Shown: positions 27,198 through 37,200, counted from the first letter of the stretch. The stretch: 52,518 bases of DNA from JAAYCB01 sp012744395 (GCA_028703175.1 JAQVNJ010000028.1:1-52518), one strand, 5' to 3'. The notes: a model not told the origin generated them from the sequence alone. Numbers and translations: made by a program.

Positions 27198-29256
27198 TCA
27201 CGGCATCGCTCCGCCCGGCATGGCTCCGCCCATTTCCCCGCCGATTCCCTCAAAGCCTTCCGCCCTCGCCGGCGGTTTCTCAACTTCCGGGGGATTGTAG
27301 ACGACCCATTCCTCGTGGTCATCCAATTCGTCTTGCATGACAAGATTGCCGGCCGGGTCCATCAACAGGAATCGCCCCCCCTCCTTCAGGTCGCGATCCT
27401 TGCCGATCAACGATTCTCCGCCCAAGAAATCCAGCACGAGCATCTCGGTCACGTAGTCCACCTTTTCGGCCGGCTCTTGAGGCTGGCGCTTCTTGGCAGC
27501 GGGGCGCTGCATCCCGGCCGCCTCCGCGCCATAGCCCATCGGATCGAAGCCTTCCCCGCCCATCATCTCCATCCCAGCGGCGCCGTACGGCGGCATCCCA
27601 CCAGGTGGATTGTCTTTGGCAACTTCCACCCCGAGGAAATTCAAGACCTGCCCGCGATCGACTTCGAACTCCTCGGCGACCTCCTTGCCGTTCGCACTGT
27701 CGAAATGCACCGCGACGATCGATCCCCGCGGCGGCACATTGATGTTCAGCGACGGTTTTACGGGCCCCGCCAAGACCCGGCTGTCCATGGGCACCCGAAT
27801 CGTCCTGCTATCCTCGCTCCACGGCGCTTCCACGAAGGTCGATTCCGCCAGTGTCTCATCGGCCAGGTACTGGATGGGCAATTCGTAGTTCGGATTGGCA
27901 AGCCGCAGCATCACCCGATAGCGATAGTACTTTCCAGGCTCGACCGAGAAATCGAAGAAACGGAATAGTTGGTGCTCGGGGATCTCGCGCCGCTGCATGC
28001 CCATTCCATACCCGCCATACCCCCCCTCCATGCCCCCACGCGCCACGCCACCCCCCGCGCCCTACCCCACGCCCCCCCTCCCCCCCCCACCCCCCCCACC
28101 ACCCACGCCGTCNNNNNNNNNNGCCAAGCGCCATGCCACCCTCGGCGCCGTACCCAAAGCCCCCCCCCGCACCGCCATACGCGCCATAATCCTGCTCGTA
28201 GGCCATGCCGTAATCCATCCCGGGCCCCCCCTCGCCAACGCCCCCATACGCCCCGCCGGACGCGGCACCCGCCATGCCGCGAAGCCGCGGATCGCGCAAC
28301 TTCGTCGGGTCGTCCTCGATCTTGTCGATGTCCAACTCCGGCAGTTTGGGCGCTTCCATCTGAAAATAGCGAGGAATCTGCGGCTCGTGCGCAATCTCCT
28401 CGCCGAACACCTTTCTCACCATCGGCGGCAGCGGAAAGGCCATCGGAACCATGTTGGGAACGGGTGGATGGAGGAATTTTGGGAAGATCACTTCCGGCTG
28501 GGCGCCGGCCCAAGCTCGCGTCTTGACCAACTCCCGGACCACGTTGATCGGTTTCCAGTCCTCCGGTTGCGGATCCACGCCGGGAGTAATCTCAGCACGA
28601 TGCACCTGGTAGTGGATATACTGGGGCACATCCCGCCGCGGATCCTTCAGCTCTGCGTTCCGAAAGACTCGGCCGTATTCGTGCCACTGCTTCTTATACG
28701 GGAGAAGCCCCGTCAGAACGACCCAGCGCTGCCCCTTGACGTTGCCCGGCGCGTCCATCGCCATCCCCCCCCCCTCGGCGCCGTAAGCCGACGGCATCGC
28801 GGCCTCGGCCCCAACACCCACCGCCGCCCCGCCGCCGACTCCCGCCGTCGACAGTTGAATCCCGCCGAACCCGGTCGCCGCCCGCAATTCCTCCAGCGGA
28901 AACACTTCCGGCTCGGTGCGGAGCGTCGCGCCCGGAAACAACGGATGCATCCACCGCAGCGGCAGACCGTAGGGGCTGGCAAGCACATCGTCGTCGATAC
29001 CGCGCGCGATGTCCTCCCAGTGCGGCAACGTGACCCTCTCCTTCAGCGGCGGCTTCGGTTGCTTGATCGTGGTTTCCGCCTGCACCGACGCCTCTTGGAG
29101 TTCGTCGGGCTTCAAGGCAAAATCGCCCTGAAGCCCCATCGATCGAGCGACCAGAAGAACGAACAGCGCCACGACGATCCCCAGCACGGCCTTTTCAATG
29201 TGGTTGAGGATCAAGCCCTTGATCCCACCGCTGCCGAGATTCAGTTTCTTTTTCAT
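27198..29256 (-). CDS. Single-TM Gly/Met-rich protein in the PilP position of the pilus cluster (split by an assembly gap)
   Basis: One gene appears to span this interval but is broken by ten N bases at 28113-28122 and by a C-rich stretch beside it. The N-terminal part (from ATG 29256, AGGAA upstream) has a basic start and one membrane helix at about 23-38 (AVLGIVVALFVLLVAR). A soluble region follows (RWVVLTGLLPYKKQWHEYGR) and a Gly/Tyr-rich linker runs into the gap. The C-terminal part reads RFFDFSVEPGKYYRYRVMLR and ends GGAMPGGAMP. The last frame has an in-frame TAG near 28066-28068, so the sequence beside the gap is probably wrong. It sits between the PilO-like gene and the secretin, where pilP is found in pilMNOPQ operons; homology to PilP is not shown by sequence. 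Confidence 0.65.
28113..28122. other. Assembly gap (10 N) in a low-complexity coding region
   Basis: Ten N bases interrupt a Gly-rich coding region. The adjoining 28020-28112 is almost only C with scattered A and G, and breaks the reading frame. The true gap size is unknown. Confidence 0.95.
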
Positions 29257-29332
29257 CGTTCGGATTCCTGACTGGTCCGTGTGTCACGGAATGGCTTTCT
29301 TTCGATCCTTCACGAAACAAACGTCGCGACGA

Positions 29333-31252
29333 TCACGGTGTGCCTCCACCGGCTGCTCCGGCTGGCGGCGCTGCGGCTGCCGGCGCTGCGGCTGCCGGCG
29401 CTGCGGCTGGCGGCGCCGCGGCATCTCCCGCAGCCCCAGGGGCTGCTGCCGGTCCCGGCGCGGCGGCCCCGGGCGCTGCGCCTGCCCCAGGCTCCGCCAC
29501 TGGCCGCATCGTTGGCGCGTCGGATGGCGGCGCCGCCACCTCGGCAACTTCGCCCTTGCCAAGCTTCTCCATGTCGGGCGGGTTGAAAATCCGAATCACC
29601 CCGAAGATCTCAATCGGTATGTCGCGATTTGCCTCGTCAGCCACCGTTTGCGATCCCGTCGGTCCACCCAATCCGAGACCACCCTCCATTCCCCCCTCAG
29701 CGCCATAGGTCGCGCCGCCGTAGCTGCTGCCGCCATACCCGCCGCTGCCGTAGCCGCCGGCCCCGGGCATCGCCCCGCCCTCTGCCCCATATCCGCCGCC
29801 GTAGCCGCCCCCCCCGCCGCCACCCCCGCCGTAGCCGCCGCCGTAGCCGCCACCGCCGCCGTAGCCACCTGGCATCGTCCCGCCACCCTCCGCTCCCATG
29901 CCGACGCTGCTCACCGGCAGCCTCCCTCCGGCCTGGATACTCACTTGGGTCACGTCGACCGGCATTTCACAATTTGCCAGGCTGACCAGAAAATCGGGCA
30001 TCTTCTGCTGGTCCATGATGACCACAACATGAACGGGCATGAGCTTGAACTCGGCGAAGGGATTCGAATCGGCGGCCAAGGGGTCCCCATTGAAATCCAC
30101 ATACCGCCCGCGCATCAACCTCTCGGCAACCGTCTCCTCGGTGGGGGGCCCCGTGGACATCATTCCATCCATCCCCGGCCCCATCCCTCCCTCCATGTAC
30201 TCTCCTGGAGCTCCCATGCCCATTTCCGCCCCGGGCATTCCCATGCCACCTTCAGCGGACATTCCCATCTCGCCGTATTCGCCACCCATGCCGCCGCCAA
30301 GCATTTGTGTGAGGTTCAACCGCTTCTTGGCCTCCCTCATCGCCATCGCGGCCGGCTGCCCGATTTCCAGCGCCTCGATCCGCTTGATCGCCGCGTTGTA
30401 GTAGCTCGTCGCGCCCACCTCTTGGTTGGTCTTGGCGATCGCCCGCAGCAGGGCTTCATAGACCCACAGGTCTTCCTGCGCTAAACGCACCTCCACCGTG
30501 TAGGGTCTCTCGACCCAGTAGACGCCGGCCTGGATCCGCGCATAGTCGGCGTCGTTCCATTCGACAATCCCCTCCAACTCACGGCCGGCCATCATGGGCA
30601 TTCCCGATTCGCCGAAACCGACGCCGCCCTCCGCGCCCATGGCCGCCTCGGCGCCCGGGTAGGCCGCGCCGGGGTAGGCCGCGCCGGGACCACTCGCGCC
30701 GGGGTAGGCCGCGCCGGGGTAGGCCGCGCCGGGACCACTCGCGCCGGGATAGGCAGCGGCGGCCGGTCCAGCCGCGCCGAAGGGCTGTTCGAGTTCCTTG
30801 GGCTTGCGCCGATCGATGATTTCATCAATCTCAGGGAAATGCTGCTTGATGAACGTCTGATACTCTTCACGGAACTTCGTCGGAATCTCAGCCTCTCGCG
30901 GCAGCCGCACAATCATCTCTCGAAATTCACGGCTAAGCTGTCGCGGCCACTGATTCTGCTTCTGCTGATCGGCATACATCACCTGCCAGGCCTTCAGCAC
31001 TCCGGTGCGGTTCAACCCGATCAATTGCCCGTATTGCTCAATCCATTCCTGATTCGGGTGTTCGGCGCTGGAGCGGAGCGTGCCGACATCCGTGTAATGC
31101 TTGTTGAGCACCTCTTTGCGGGCTTCGTAGCGCGCCGCCAGGGCAGCCGAGGCGGTAAACCAAATCCCCAAGCCGAGGAGGACAACGACGCCGACAAGAA
31201 TCCAGAACAGGTGCTTTTTCATCACCCTCAGCACAGTCTTGACTTGGTCCAT
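29333..31252 (-). CDS. PilO-position inner-membrane protein with extensive Gly/Pro-rich linkers
   Basis: The 639-residue product has one N-terminal membrane helix at about 14-38 (LFWILVGVVVLLGLGIWF), then a soluble periplasmic region. Low-complexity linkers break it up: AAYPGASGPG repeats near 170-200, Met/Gly-rich MGMPGAEMGMG, a long GGYGGGGGYGGG tract, and an Ala/Pro tail. Between them lie folded-looking parts such as RPYTVEVRLAQEDLWVYEAL and FKLMPVHVVVIMDQQKMPDF. The last has the ferredoxin-like pattern expected of PilO. The ATG at 31252 has GAGGAG upstream; an earlier start at 31303 is less likely. It follows the PilM-PilN fusion by 125 bases. PilO identity is inferred from gene order plus topology. 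Confidence 0.65.
   Translation of the reverse strand: MDQVKTVLRVMKKHLFWILVGVVVLLGLGIWFTASAALAARYEARKEVLNKHYTDVGTLRSSAEHPNQEWIEQYGQLIGLNRTGVLKAWQVMYADQQKQNQWPRQLSREFREMIVRLPREAEIPTKFREEYQTFIKQHFPEIDEIIDRRKPKELEQPFGAAGPAAAAYPGASGPGAAYPGAAYPGASGPGAAYPGAAYPGAEAAMGAEGGVGFGESGMPMMAGRELEGIVEWNDADYARIQAGVYWVERPYTVEVRLAQEDLWVYEALLRAIAKTNQEVGATSYYNAAIKRIEALEIGQPAAMAMREAKKRLNLTQMLGGGMGGEYGEMGMSAEGGMGMPGAEMGMGAPGEYMEGGMGPGMDGMMSTGPPTEETVAERLMRGRYVDFNGDPLAADSNPFAEFKLMPVHVVVIMDQQKMPDFLVSLANCEMPVDVTQVSIQAGGRLPVSSVGMGAEGGGTMPGGYGGGGGYGGGYGGGGGGGGGYGGGYGAEGGAMPGAGGYGSGGYGGSSYGGATYGAEGGMEGGLGLGGPTGSQTVADEANRDIPIEIFGVIRIFNPPDMEKLGKGEVAEVAAPPSDAPTMRPVAEPGAGAAPGAAAPGPAAAPGAAGDAAAPPAAAPAAAAPAAAAPPAGAAGGGTP
29690..29880. 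repeat. Gly/Tyr-codon low-complexity tract in the PilO-position gene
   Basis: The plus strand is dominated by imperfect gccgccgtagcc-type units, which encode GGY repeats on the minus strand. Such tracts are prone to slippage and assembly error, as seen in the neighbouring gene. Confidence 0.7.
30655..30762. repeat. Short tandem repeats encoding AYPGA/SGPGA
   Basis: Units such as gccgggaccactcgc and ggggtaggccgc recur two or more times. They encode the repeated AAYPGA and SGPGA segments of the PilO-position protein. Confidence 0.65.
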
Positions 31253-31377
31253 CGTCGTATCTCCTCGAGGAGTTTTTCTCCAGGCAAGCTTCCAGTACCA
31301 CAACCGGCCGAAGGCTTAGGCGGCTTCGGCGGCAACACTCGATCTTCTCCACATCCCCAGGCAAATCGCATCTCGCC

Positions 31378-33882
31378 CTAAGGGGAACCGCCCGCCGCCG
31401 CGGCCACCGGAGCATCTGCCGCCGGCGCGGCGTCATCTCCCTCAGCCGGCGCGGCGTCGTCTCCCTCAGCCGGCGCGGCGTCGTCTCCCTCAGCCGGCGC
31501 GGCGTCGTCTCCCTCAGCCGGCGCGGCGTCATCTCCCTCAGCCGGCGCGGCGTCGTCTCCCTCAGCCGGCGTCTCTGCTGCCTCCGCGGCGGCGGCGGCC
31601 GCTGCCGCCGCGGCTTCCTTGTTTGCCGCCCGCTGCATCGGCGGCGTGACAAGCCAGGCAAACTGCACGGTAAAATCAAACCGCCGCAGCGTCATAAAAG
31701 GCTCGATCAACTCTTCGTCCGCGGTTGCCTTGGCGCCTGCGGCCTCGGGCTCCGCCGCGGATCGCGGATCGGCGGACGGCGCGGCAGCCGCAACATCGGC
31801 TGGCGTCTCGCCGCTGCCGGCGGCCGTGGCCGCCGCGGCCCCAACGCCGGCAGCGCCAGCCAACCCTGGCCGCCTCTTCGCCAGGTCGTACATCGAGGGC
31901 CTCGCCTCTGGATTGGGGACATTGACTTCCCGCACAATCAGGGGATTGACCAGCGTTGCGTAGCTCACGCCCAGCTCGCCCATTGTGACCTCTTCGCTTT
32001 CGGCGTTTTCGCCGGTTGGCAGGATCACGATCGGCTCATCCCCGACGCCCTCCTGAATCGTCGCCTTTGGCAACTGGATGACTTGGTTGTGGAGATTGCG
32101 AATCAGCGTGTTGCGGACGTACTGGGCCCCCTGGGCAGGCCCGGCGACATCGAAATTGTGGTAGTGATAGCCGGTCAATTGGACGACCCACCCCGGGCCG
32201 CTCGGCCCGGCGATTTCCTCGTCGCCGGCAGCGCCGTCTGCGCCTGCGGCTTCGCCGTCCGCCTCTTCCGAGGCGGGAGCGCCGGCAGCCGCGGTGACAT
32301 CCAACTCGGTTTCCGCCGGCGGCTCATACCAGCCGCGATCCTTCATCACCGTAAACCACGCCGCCAGATCGTCGGTCTTCTGGCAATCGATCGCGGTGAT
32401 GTGCAGCTCGTTGCGATGGCTGATGTCCTCCGGCCGGGCGTCTTCCGGGTCCGAAGGCAGGCACTGGTTGATCGCCGTCAGCAGCTCCAGCCAAACGAGC
32501 CGACCTTCGACATTCCCGGTCAGGTTCGCGCCAATCTGGTTGATGCTCTTGAATTCGCTGTCCGCGGCATTGTATTCCGACATCAATCCGGCGGCCCATT
32601 TCTCAACGCGATCGGCCTCGCTTTCCGCCTTGGTCCAGGCATCGTTTTCGACGGTCGCCAGAACGCGCGAGTGGCTCACGAAGCTCAGCGTGCAACCGAG
32701 CAGCAGAATCGCCGCGGCGGCCACCGCCCACGGTTTCTTGTCGCGGATCATCCGCTCCTTGAGGAGTTCCTGCGGCAGCAGATTCGTCCGCAGCGCCGAC
32801 TTCTTCAACGCCTGGACGGCCAAGCCGTAAGCCACGCCGAACGATCCGATATTCTCCTGAAACGCCGGCACGCTCAGGACTTCCGGCCCGACCATGCACG
32901 CATAGGAATCGGCCCGTTCCACCTCAAACCCGAGGTTCTGGGCCAAGTATCTCCTCAGGCCCGGCAGCTTCATCGCGCTGCCCAAGGCGACCATTCCTCC
33001 GATCTTCGCGCTGCGGTTGATGCTTGTGAAATAGCCGACCGACCGCTGGATCTCCGTCACCAGATCGTTGAAAACCGAACGCATGGCCTGGAACACAACC
33101 TTCGGGTCTTCCGCCGTGGCGGCGTTCCGCTTGAGGTGTTCCGCCTTGGCAAAGGTCAGCTTCAACTCCTTGGTCAGCGCGCGCGTAAAATGGTTGCCGC
33201 CAAGCGGGATGCTCCGCTGCCAGACGCGATGCCCGTTGGTGATCACCAGGTCCGATGCGTCCGTGCCCATCGACAGCACAATCGTCGATTCCGGTGGGTC
33301 CTCCGGATCGAAATCCTCGCGGAGCGTCTGCTGAAACCGGTCGAAGGCGATGTAATTGTAGAGCGCCAGCGGCGTCAATTGGACGACTTCGACCTCGATC
33401 CCCGCCGCCCGATAAGACTCCAACGCGCGGAACACCTGTTCGCGCTTCATCGCAAACAGGCCAACTTCCGTCTCCAACGCAAATCCCTCGATCTCCTCGC
33501 CACCACCACCAAGCGACTGGTAGTCCCAGATCACGTCGTCGAGGTCGAAGGGAATCTGCTGACGGGCCTCATAGCGGACAATCTGGGGAATCTGCTTGGT
33601 CTCGACCGGCGGCAACTTGATGAACCGCGCCAACCCATTTTGCCCCGGCACCGCAATCGCCACGCTGTCGCCGCGGACGCTGTTCCGTGACTGAAACTGC
33701 TTCAGGGCGTCGTTGATCAACTCAACCGGATCGGCCCCCGGTTGCGTCAGGAGCTTCGGATACTCGATGTAGTCAAACGCGATTGCCTCAATCTGTTCCG
33801 GATCCCCGGCCGGTCGGCAGCGAATCGCCTTGAGGGCGGCATTGCCGATGTCAACTCCCCAAACGGCGTCACTCTTGGCCAT
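31378..33882 (-). CDS. PilM-PilN fusion, type IV pilus/T2SS assembly platform protein
   Basis: The 834-residue product joins two pilus-assembly proteins. Residues 1-350 are the PilM actin-like ATPase fold (GVDIGNAALKAI at 9-20, KLPPVETKQIPQIVRYEARQ, GTDASDLVITNG, GGMVALGSAMKLPGLRRYL). Residues about 362-405 switch to a PilN-like start, LRTNLLPQEL followed by a membrane helix (AVAAAAILLLGCTLSFVSHS). A periplasmic region with coiled coil and LVWLELLTAINQCLPSD follows. The C-terminus has six perfect PAEGDDAA repeats at 772-819. The start ATG has TAGGAG at good spacing. It begins the minus-strand pil-type cluster. Confidence 0.88.
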   Translation of the reverse strand: MAKSDAVWGVDIGNAALKAIRCRPAGDPEQIEAIAFDYIEYPKLLTQPGADPVELINDALKQFQSRNSVRGDSVAIAVPGQNGLARFIKLPPVETKQIPQIVRYEARQQIPFDLDDVIWDYQSLGGGGEEIEGFALETEVGLFAMKREQVFRALESYRAAGIEVEVVQLTPLALYNYIAFDRFQQTLREDFDPEDPPESTIVLSMGTDASDLVITNGHRVWQRSIPLGGNHFTRALTKELKLTFAKAEHLKRNAATAEDPKVVFQAMRSVFNDLVTEIQRSVGYFTSINRSAKIGGMVALGSAMKLPGLRRYLAQNLGFEVERADSYACMVGPEVLSVPAFQENIGSFGVAYGLAVQALKKSALRTNLLPQELLKERMIRDKKPWAVAAAAILLLGCTLSFVSHSRVLATVENDAWTKAESEADRVEKWAAGLMSEYNAADSEFKSINQIGANLTGNVEGRLVWLELLTAINQCLPSDPEDARPEDISHRNELHITAIDCQKTDDLAAWFTVMKDRGWYEPPAETELDVTAAAGAPASEEADGEAAGADGAAGDEEIAGPSGPGWVVQLTGYHYHNFDVAGPAQGAQYVRNTLIRNLHNQVIQLPKATIQEGVGDEPIVILPTGENAESEEVTMGELGVSYATLVNPLIVREVNVPNPEARPSMYDLAKRRPGLAGAAGVGAAAATAAGSGETPADVAAAAPSADPRSAAEPEAAGAKATADEELIEPFMTLRRFDFTVQFAWLVTPPMQRAANKEAAAAAAAAAAEAAETPAEGDDAAPAEGDDAAPAEGDDAAPAEGDDAAPAEGDDAAPAEGDDAAPAADAPVAAAAGGSP
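31424..31567. repeat. Six tandem 24-bp coding repeats (PAEGDDAA)
   Basis: Six adjacent 24-base units, differing at one wobble position (gtcatctcc or gtcgtctcc), encode PAEGDDAA in the tail of the PilM-PilN fusion. The multiple-of-three unit means copy number can change without frameshift. Confidence 0.9.
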
Positions 33883-34147
33883 CAGACAACTCCTATTGCC
33901 CTATTCGGTGGAATCCATGGAATTTAAAAAAAATAACACGCCGCGCTGCCCGCGCTGTCCATGGCCGGCGCCGATTGGCCAGACCCTGGGCCCGAAGAGG
34001 GCAGTCCCTTTGTTCGTGGCAATTATGCTTCGAATCTCGTCAGGCAGAAAGATTCGCCGCCAAGCAGCGGGCCAACCACCGCGAACGATCACGGAAACAG
34101 GATAAGTGCGCTGAAAGCGGCTCGCTACCTTACGCCATAAAATCCAT

Positions 34148-34175
34148 CTTATCGCCGCATTTTCCATTATGTCAA
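34148..34175 (-). promoter_or_regulatory. Candidate sigma-70 promoter of the pil-type cluster
   Basis: On the minus strand a perfect TTGACA (complement 34170-34175) is followed after 16 bases by GATAAG (complement 34148-34153). It lies about 265 bases before the PilM-PilN start, implying a long leader. The rest of the 522-base divergent gap (33883-34404) has an A/T-rich patch at 33919-33932 and no gene. Confidence 0.5.
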
Positions 34176-34404
34176 CAAAATGTCGCCGCGACCGCCTCCC
34201 GGCAGGCTTCGATCGCAACCTCCGCCCGCCAAGACCAAATAACCGGCAGTCCCGTTATCGTCCGCACCACGCGCGGCTGGCTTGGGAGCGGCGCGCCTCG
34301 ACTTGATGGCCCCCAGCGACTATCCTGAATGGTTTCGGCAGACTCGGCCACTCTCCCCGGTTTGACAGGTTTGGCTGGCGGACTCGCGCAAGGTGCTTCC
34401 AAAT

Positions 34405-37200
34405 ATGAAGTTAGACAGCCTTACGATCCTTCTGCCGTGCCACAGCCTGGAGGATCTATCGCTCGACCGAAGCTCCGAAGAAGCGAATCAGATCTTATCG
34501 GCATGGTCAGCATTCTACCACCCGGCACTTATCAGCCGGTTTCGAGGCCCCCCTTCCTGGCGGGGAACGGGAAACCCGCCATCGCCTCCCGACGGGCATC
34601 TCCTCGTGGTTCCACCCTGCTGCGAGGACGGACTATCCCAAGCCTGGCTCGACGCGGCGGGTACCGCGGCTGCCGTCGTGATTCGCGGGTGCAGCACGCG
34701 GGAAGAGATCGTTGCCGAAGCGCTCGGCCGCCTCGAACTGCCTGCGGGCGATGCGGAGTTGGCCGGCGATTTCCTGGCGCTTGGCTATTGCCATTTGATT
34801 GTCGAATTGCTCACGCGGCAGCTCCGCTACATGAGCAACCTCGACGAAGTCTCCTTCCGCCGAAACACGCTGGCGGCCGCCGAAAAATGGCTCGAAGGCG
34901 ACAGCCAGACCGCCGCCTCGCAATTGACCAGCGCGTTTGATCTGCTCACGGAGGCTCGCGAGTATTTCTATCCCGTCGAAACACACCTTCTCGATCTGAC
35001 ACTTGTCGCACCGACAACGATTGGCCCGGCGCTCCGCGACGAGATCGCCCGTGCCGCCGCTGTGAATCTCGTCCTGACGGGCGAGACCCTTGAGGCGATG
35101 GCTCAAAATGCCCCCGAAACGCTCGCCACCCTGCGTCTGGCAGTCGAACAGGGGAGGGTCTCGCTGGCCGGCGGAGAATTCGCCGAACTGGAGTCTCCGC
35201 TGCTCGGTCCCGAAGCCACCCTGGCCCAATTCCGCCGGGGTCGAGAGACGTTCGAAAGACTGCTCGGCCGTGCGCCCGAGATATTCTGCCGCCGGAGGTT
35301 TGGCCTCTCGCCGCTGTTGCCCCAGATTCTCAGGAGCAGCGGATACCAGGGGGTCTGCCACTTCACGCTCGACGACGGCCGATTCCCCTCGAGCAACCAG
35401 AGCAAGATCCGCTGGGAAGGGATCGGCGCCCAGTCGATCGATGCCCTCGTGCGTCTGCCGTGTGACGCGAGTCGGGCGGGAACATTCCTCGCCCTGCCGC
35501 AGCGGCTGGGCAACGCCATGGACCTCGACCATGCCGCAACCGCTGTGTTCGCGCACTGGCCGGGAATGGCCTGTCCCTGGTATCGCGACCTGCTCCGCGC
35601 CGGCAGCTATTCGGCGGCCCTCGGCCGTTTCGTCTTGATGGACAGCTATTTCAAGGAGACTCGGTACGTCGGCCAGGCCGCGCGGCATGCGATCGACACG
35701 TATCGGCCGCCGTTCCTGCGGCAGGCCGTCGACCGCAACGATCCGGCGCCGCTGTCCCGCTGGGTCGGCGAGGCCCGTGCCGAGATCGCGCGGCACATCG
35801 AGGCATCGCTCCGCACGATGGCCGCGATGATCGCCGGCGGGCCCGTCGCCGAGACAAGCCCGGAGAACGTCGGCGAGCATCTCGGTCGCCTCCGCCGGGC
35901 ACTGGGGCCCGCGGCCGCCGCTTCGCCGCACGGCTGCCTCGTGGTCAATCCTTTCTCGTTCGCCCGCAAGGTGCATGTTGAAGTCTCCGACTGGCCGCGC
36001 CTGCCGGCCACCGGCGGCCTGGTCTGGGCGGCGGCGGAACAAGATGGCTCAAAGCACCTGATCGTCGACGTGCCGCCGATGGGTTTCGCCTGGGTCGATC
36101 CCGACACGCCGGCTCCGGCGCCCGACCCGCCCGGGCGGAAAGGGCGTCTGCGCCTCTGGCGGAAAAAGTCCGCCGCGCCCCCTCCGATGGCCGAGCCGTG
36201 CGTGCTGCGCAACGAGTTTTTCGAGATCAAGCTCGATCCGGCGAGTGCCGCGATCCGTTCGATCCACGATTATCGCAGCCGCGACAATCGGCTCGCCTGC
36301 CAACTGGCCTTTCGCCGCGATCCGGCCCGCCGAATCCACAGCGACGACTGGGACGACGATCCAGACACGCTCTATTCGGTGATGGCGGCCGATGCGATCG
36401 AAGTCCGTTCGTCGGGACCGCTCACCGCCGAGCTCTTCGCCCGCGGCCGCCTCCTCGACCACGAGGGGCAACGCGTGGCCCGCTTCGAGCAGGTTCTCCG
36501 CGCCCGGCGCGGCAGCCGCGTCCTGGCAATCGATCTGGAAATCCAGCCGGAACGAATCCCGGAAGGCGATCCCTGGACGACCTATTATGCCGCACGTTTT
36601 GCCTGGAGCGATGCCAGCGCCGACCTGTTTGGAGGGCTGGGAACCGCCAGCCTCGCCCGCGAGTCGCCGCAGATCGAAGCGCCCTATTATCTCGATATTC
36701 GCAGCGAGCCGCTCCGCACCACGATCCTCACCGGCGGGCTCCCCTACCATCGCCGCCTCGGCCTCCGCAAGCTCGACACCCTGCTGATCGTGGCCGGGGA
36801 AACCCGCCGGAAGTTCCAGCTCGGTGTCGGCATCGACCTGCCCCATGCCTATCCGGCCGCGATGGAACGGCTCGCCCCGGAGACCGTCGTCCGCAACGCC
36901 GGGGCCGCTCCGGGCAACCGCACCGGCTGGCTTTTCCACCTGAGCGCGAAGAATGTCGTCGCCACGGCGTGGGAACCGATCTTCCGCGCCGACCGGGTCG
37001 AGGGCGTCCGCGTCCGGTTGGCCGAAAACGAGAACCGAGCGGTCGAGACGGTCCTGCGATGCTTCCGCCCCGTGGCCGCCGCCCGGAAGGTCGATTTCCT
37101 CGGTGGAAACGCCAAACAGCTGGCGATCGACGGGGATCGCGTCCGCTTGCAAATCGGAGGCCACCAGTGGCTCCAAGTCGAGATCGAATTTGCCCCGTAA
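34405..37200 (+). CDS. GH38-like (alpha-mannosidase superfamily) protein, probably catalytically altered
   Basis: The 931-residue product resembles glycoside hydrolase family 38. A barrel-like N-terminal half has SLAGGEFAELESPLLGPEA, then APEIFCRRRFGLSPLLPQIL. The C-terminal half has the family-like CVLRNEFFEIKLDPASAAI, GRLLDHEGQRVARFEQVL and a GLPYHRRLGLRKLDTLL segment. In GH38 enzymes the nucleophile Asp sits in a D-x-F-G-x-S motif; here the aligned segment is R297-R298-F299-G300-L301-S302. The N-terminal zinc-site motif (H-x-D-x-G-W type) also is not intact (LLPCHSLEDLSLD). It could be a pseudoenzyme or a different activity. ATG 34405 was preferred to GTG 34393. Its stop codon lies inside a large palindrome. 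Confidence 0.6.
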   Translation: MKLDSLTILLPCHSLEDLSLDRSSEEANQILSAWSAFYHPALISRFRGPPSWRGTGNPPSPPDGHLLVVPPCCEDGLSQAWLDAAGTAAAVVIRGCSTREEIVAEALGRLELPAGDAELAGDFLALGYCHLIVELLTRQLRYMSNLDEVSFRRNTLAAAEKWLEGDSQTAASQLTSAFDLLTEAREYFYPVETHLLDLTLVAPTTIGPALRDEIARAAAVNLVLTGETLEAMAQNAPETLATLRLAVEQGRVSLAGGEFAELESPLLGPEATLAQFRRGRETFERLLGRAPEIFCRRRFGLSPLLPQILRSSGYQGVCHFTLDDGRFPSSNQSKIRWEGIGAQSIDALVRLPCDASRAGTFLALPQRLGNAMDLDHAATAVFAHWPGMACPWYRDLLRAGSYSAALGRFVLMDSYFKETRYVGQAARHAIDTYRPPFLRQAVDRNDPAPLSRWVGEARAEIARHIEASLRTMAAMIAGGPVAETSPENVGEHLGRLRRALGPAAAASPHGCLVVNPFSFARKVHVEVSDWPRLPATGGLVWAAAEQDGSKHLIVDVPPMGFAWVDPDTPAPAPDPPGRKGRLRLWRKKSAAPPPMAEPCVLRNEFFEIKLDPASAAIRSIHDYRSRDNRLACQLAFRRDPARRIHSDDWDDDPDTLYSVMAADAIEVRSSGPLTAELFARGRLLDHEGQRVARFEQVLRARRGSRVLAIDLEIQPERIPEGDPWTTYYAARFAWSDASADLFGGLGTASLARESPQIEAPYYLDIRSEPLRTTILTGGLPYHRRLGLRKLDTLLIVAGETRRKFQLGVGIDLPHAYPAAMERLAPETVVRNAGAAPGNRTGWLFHLSAKNVVATAWEPIFRADRVEGVRVRLAENENRAVETVLRCFRPVAAARKVDFLGGNAKQLAIDGDRVRLQIGGHQWLQVEIEFAP

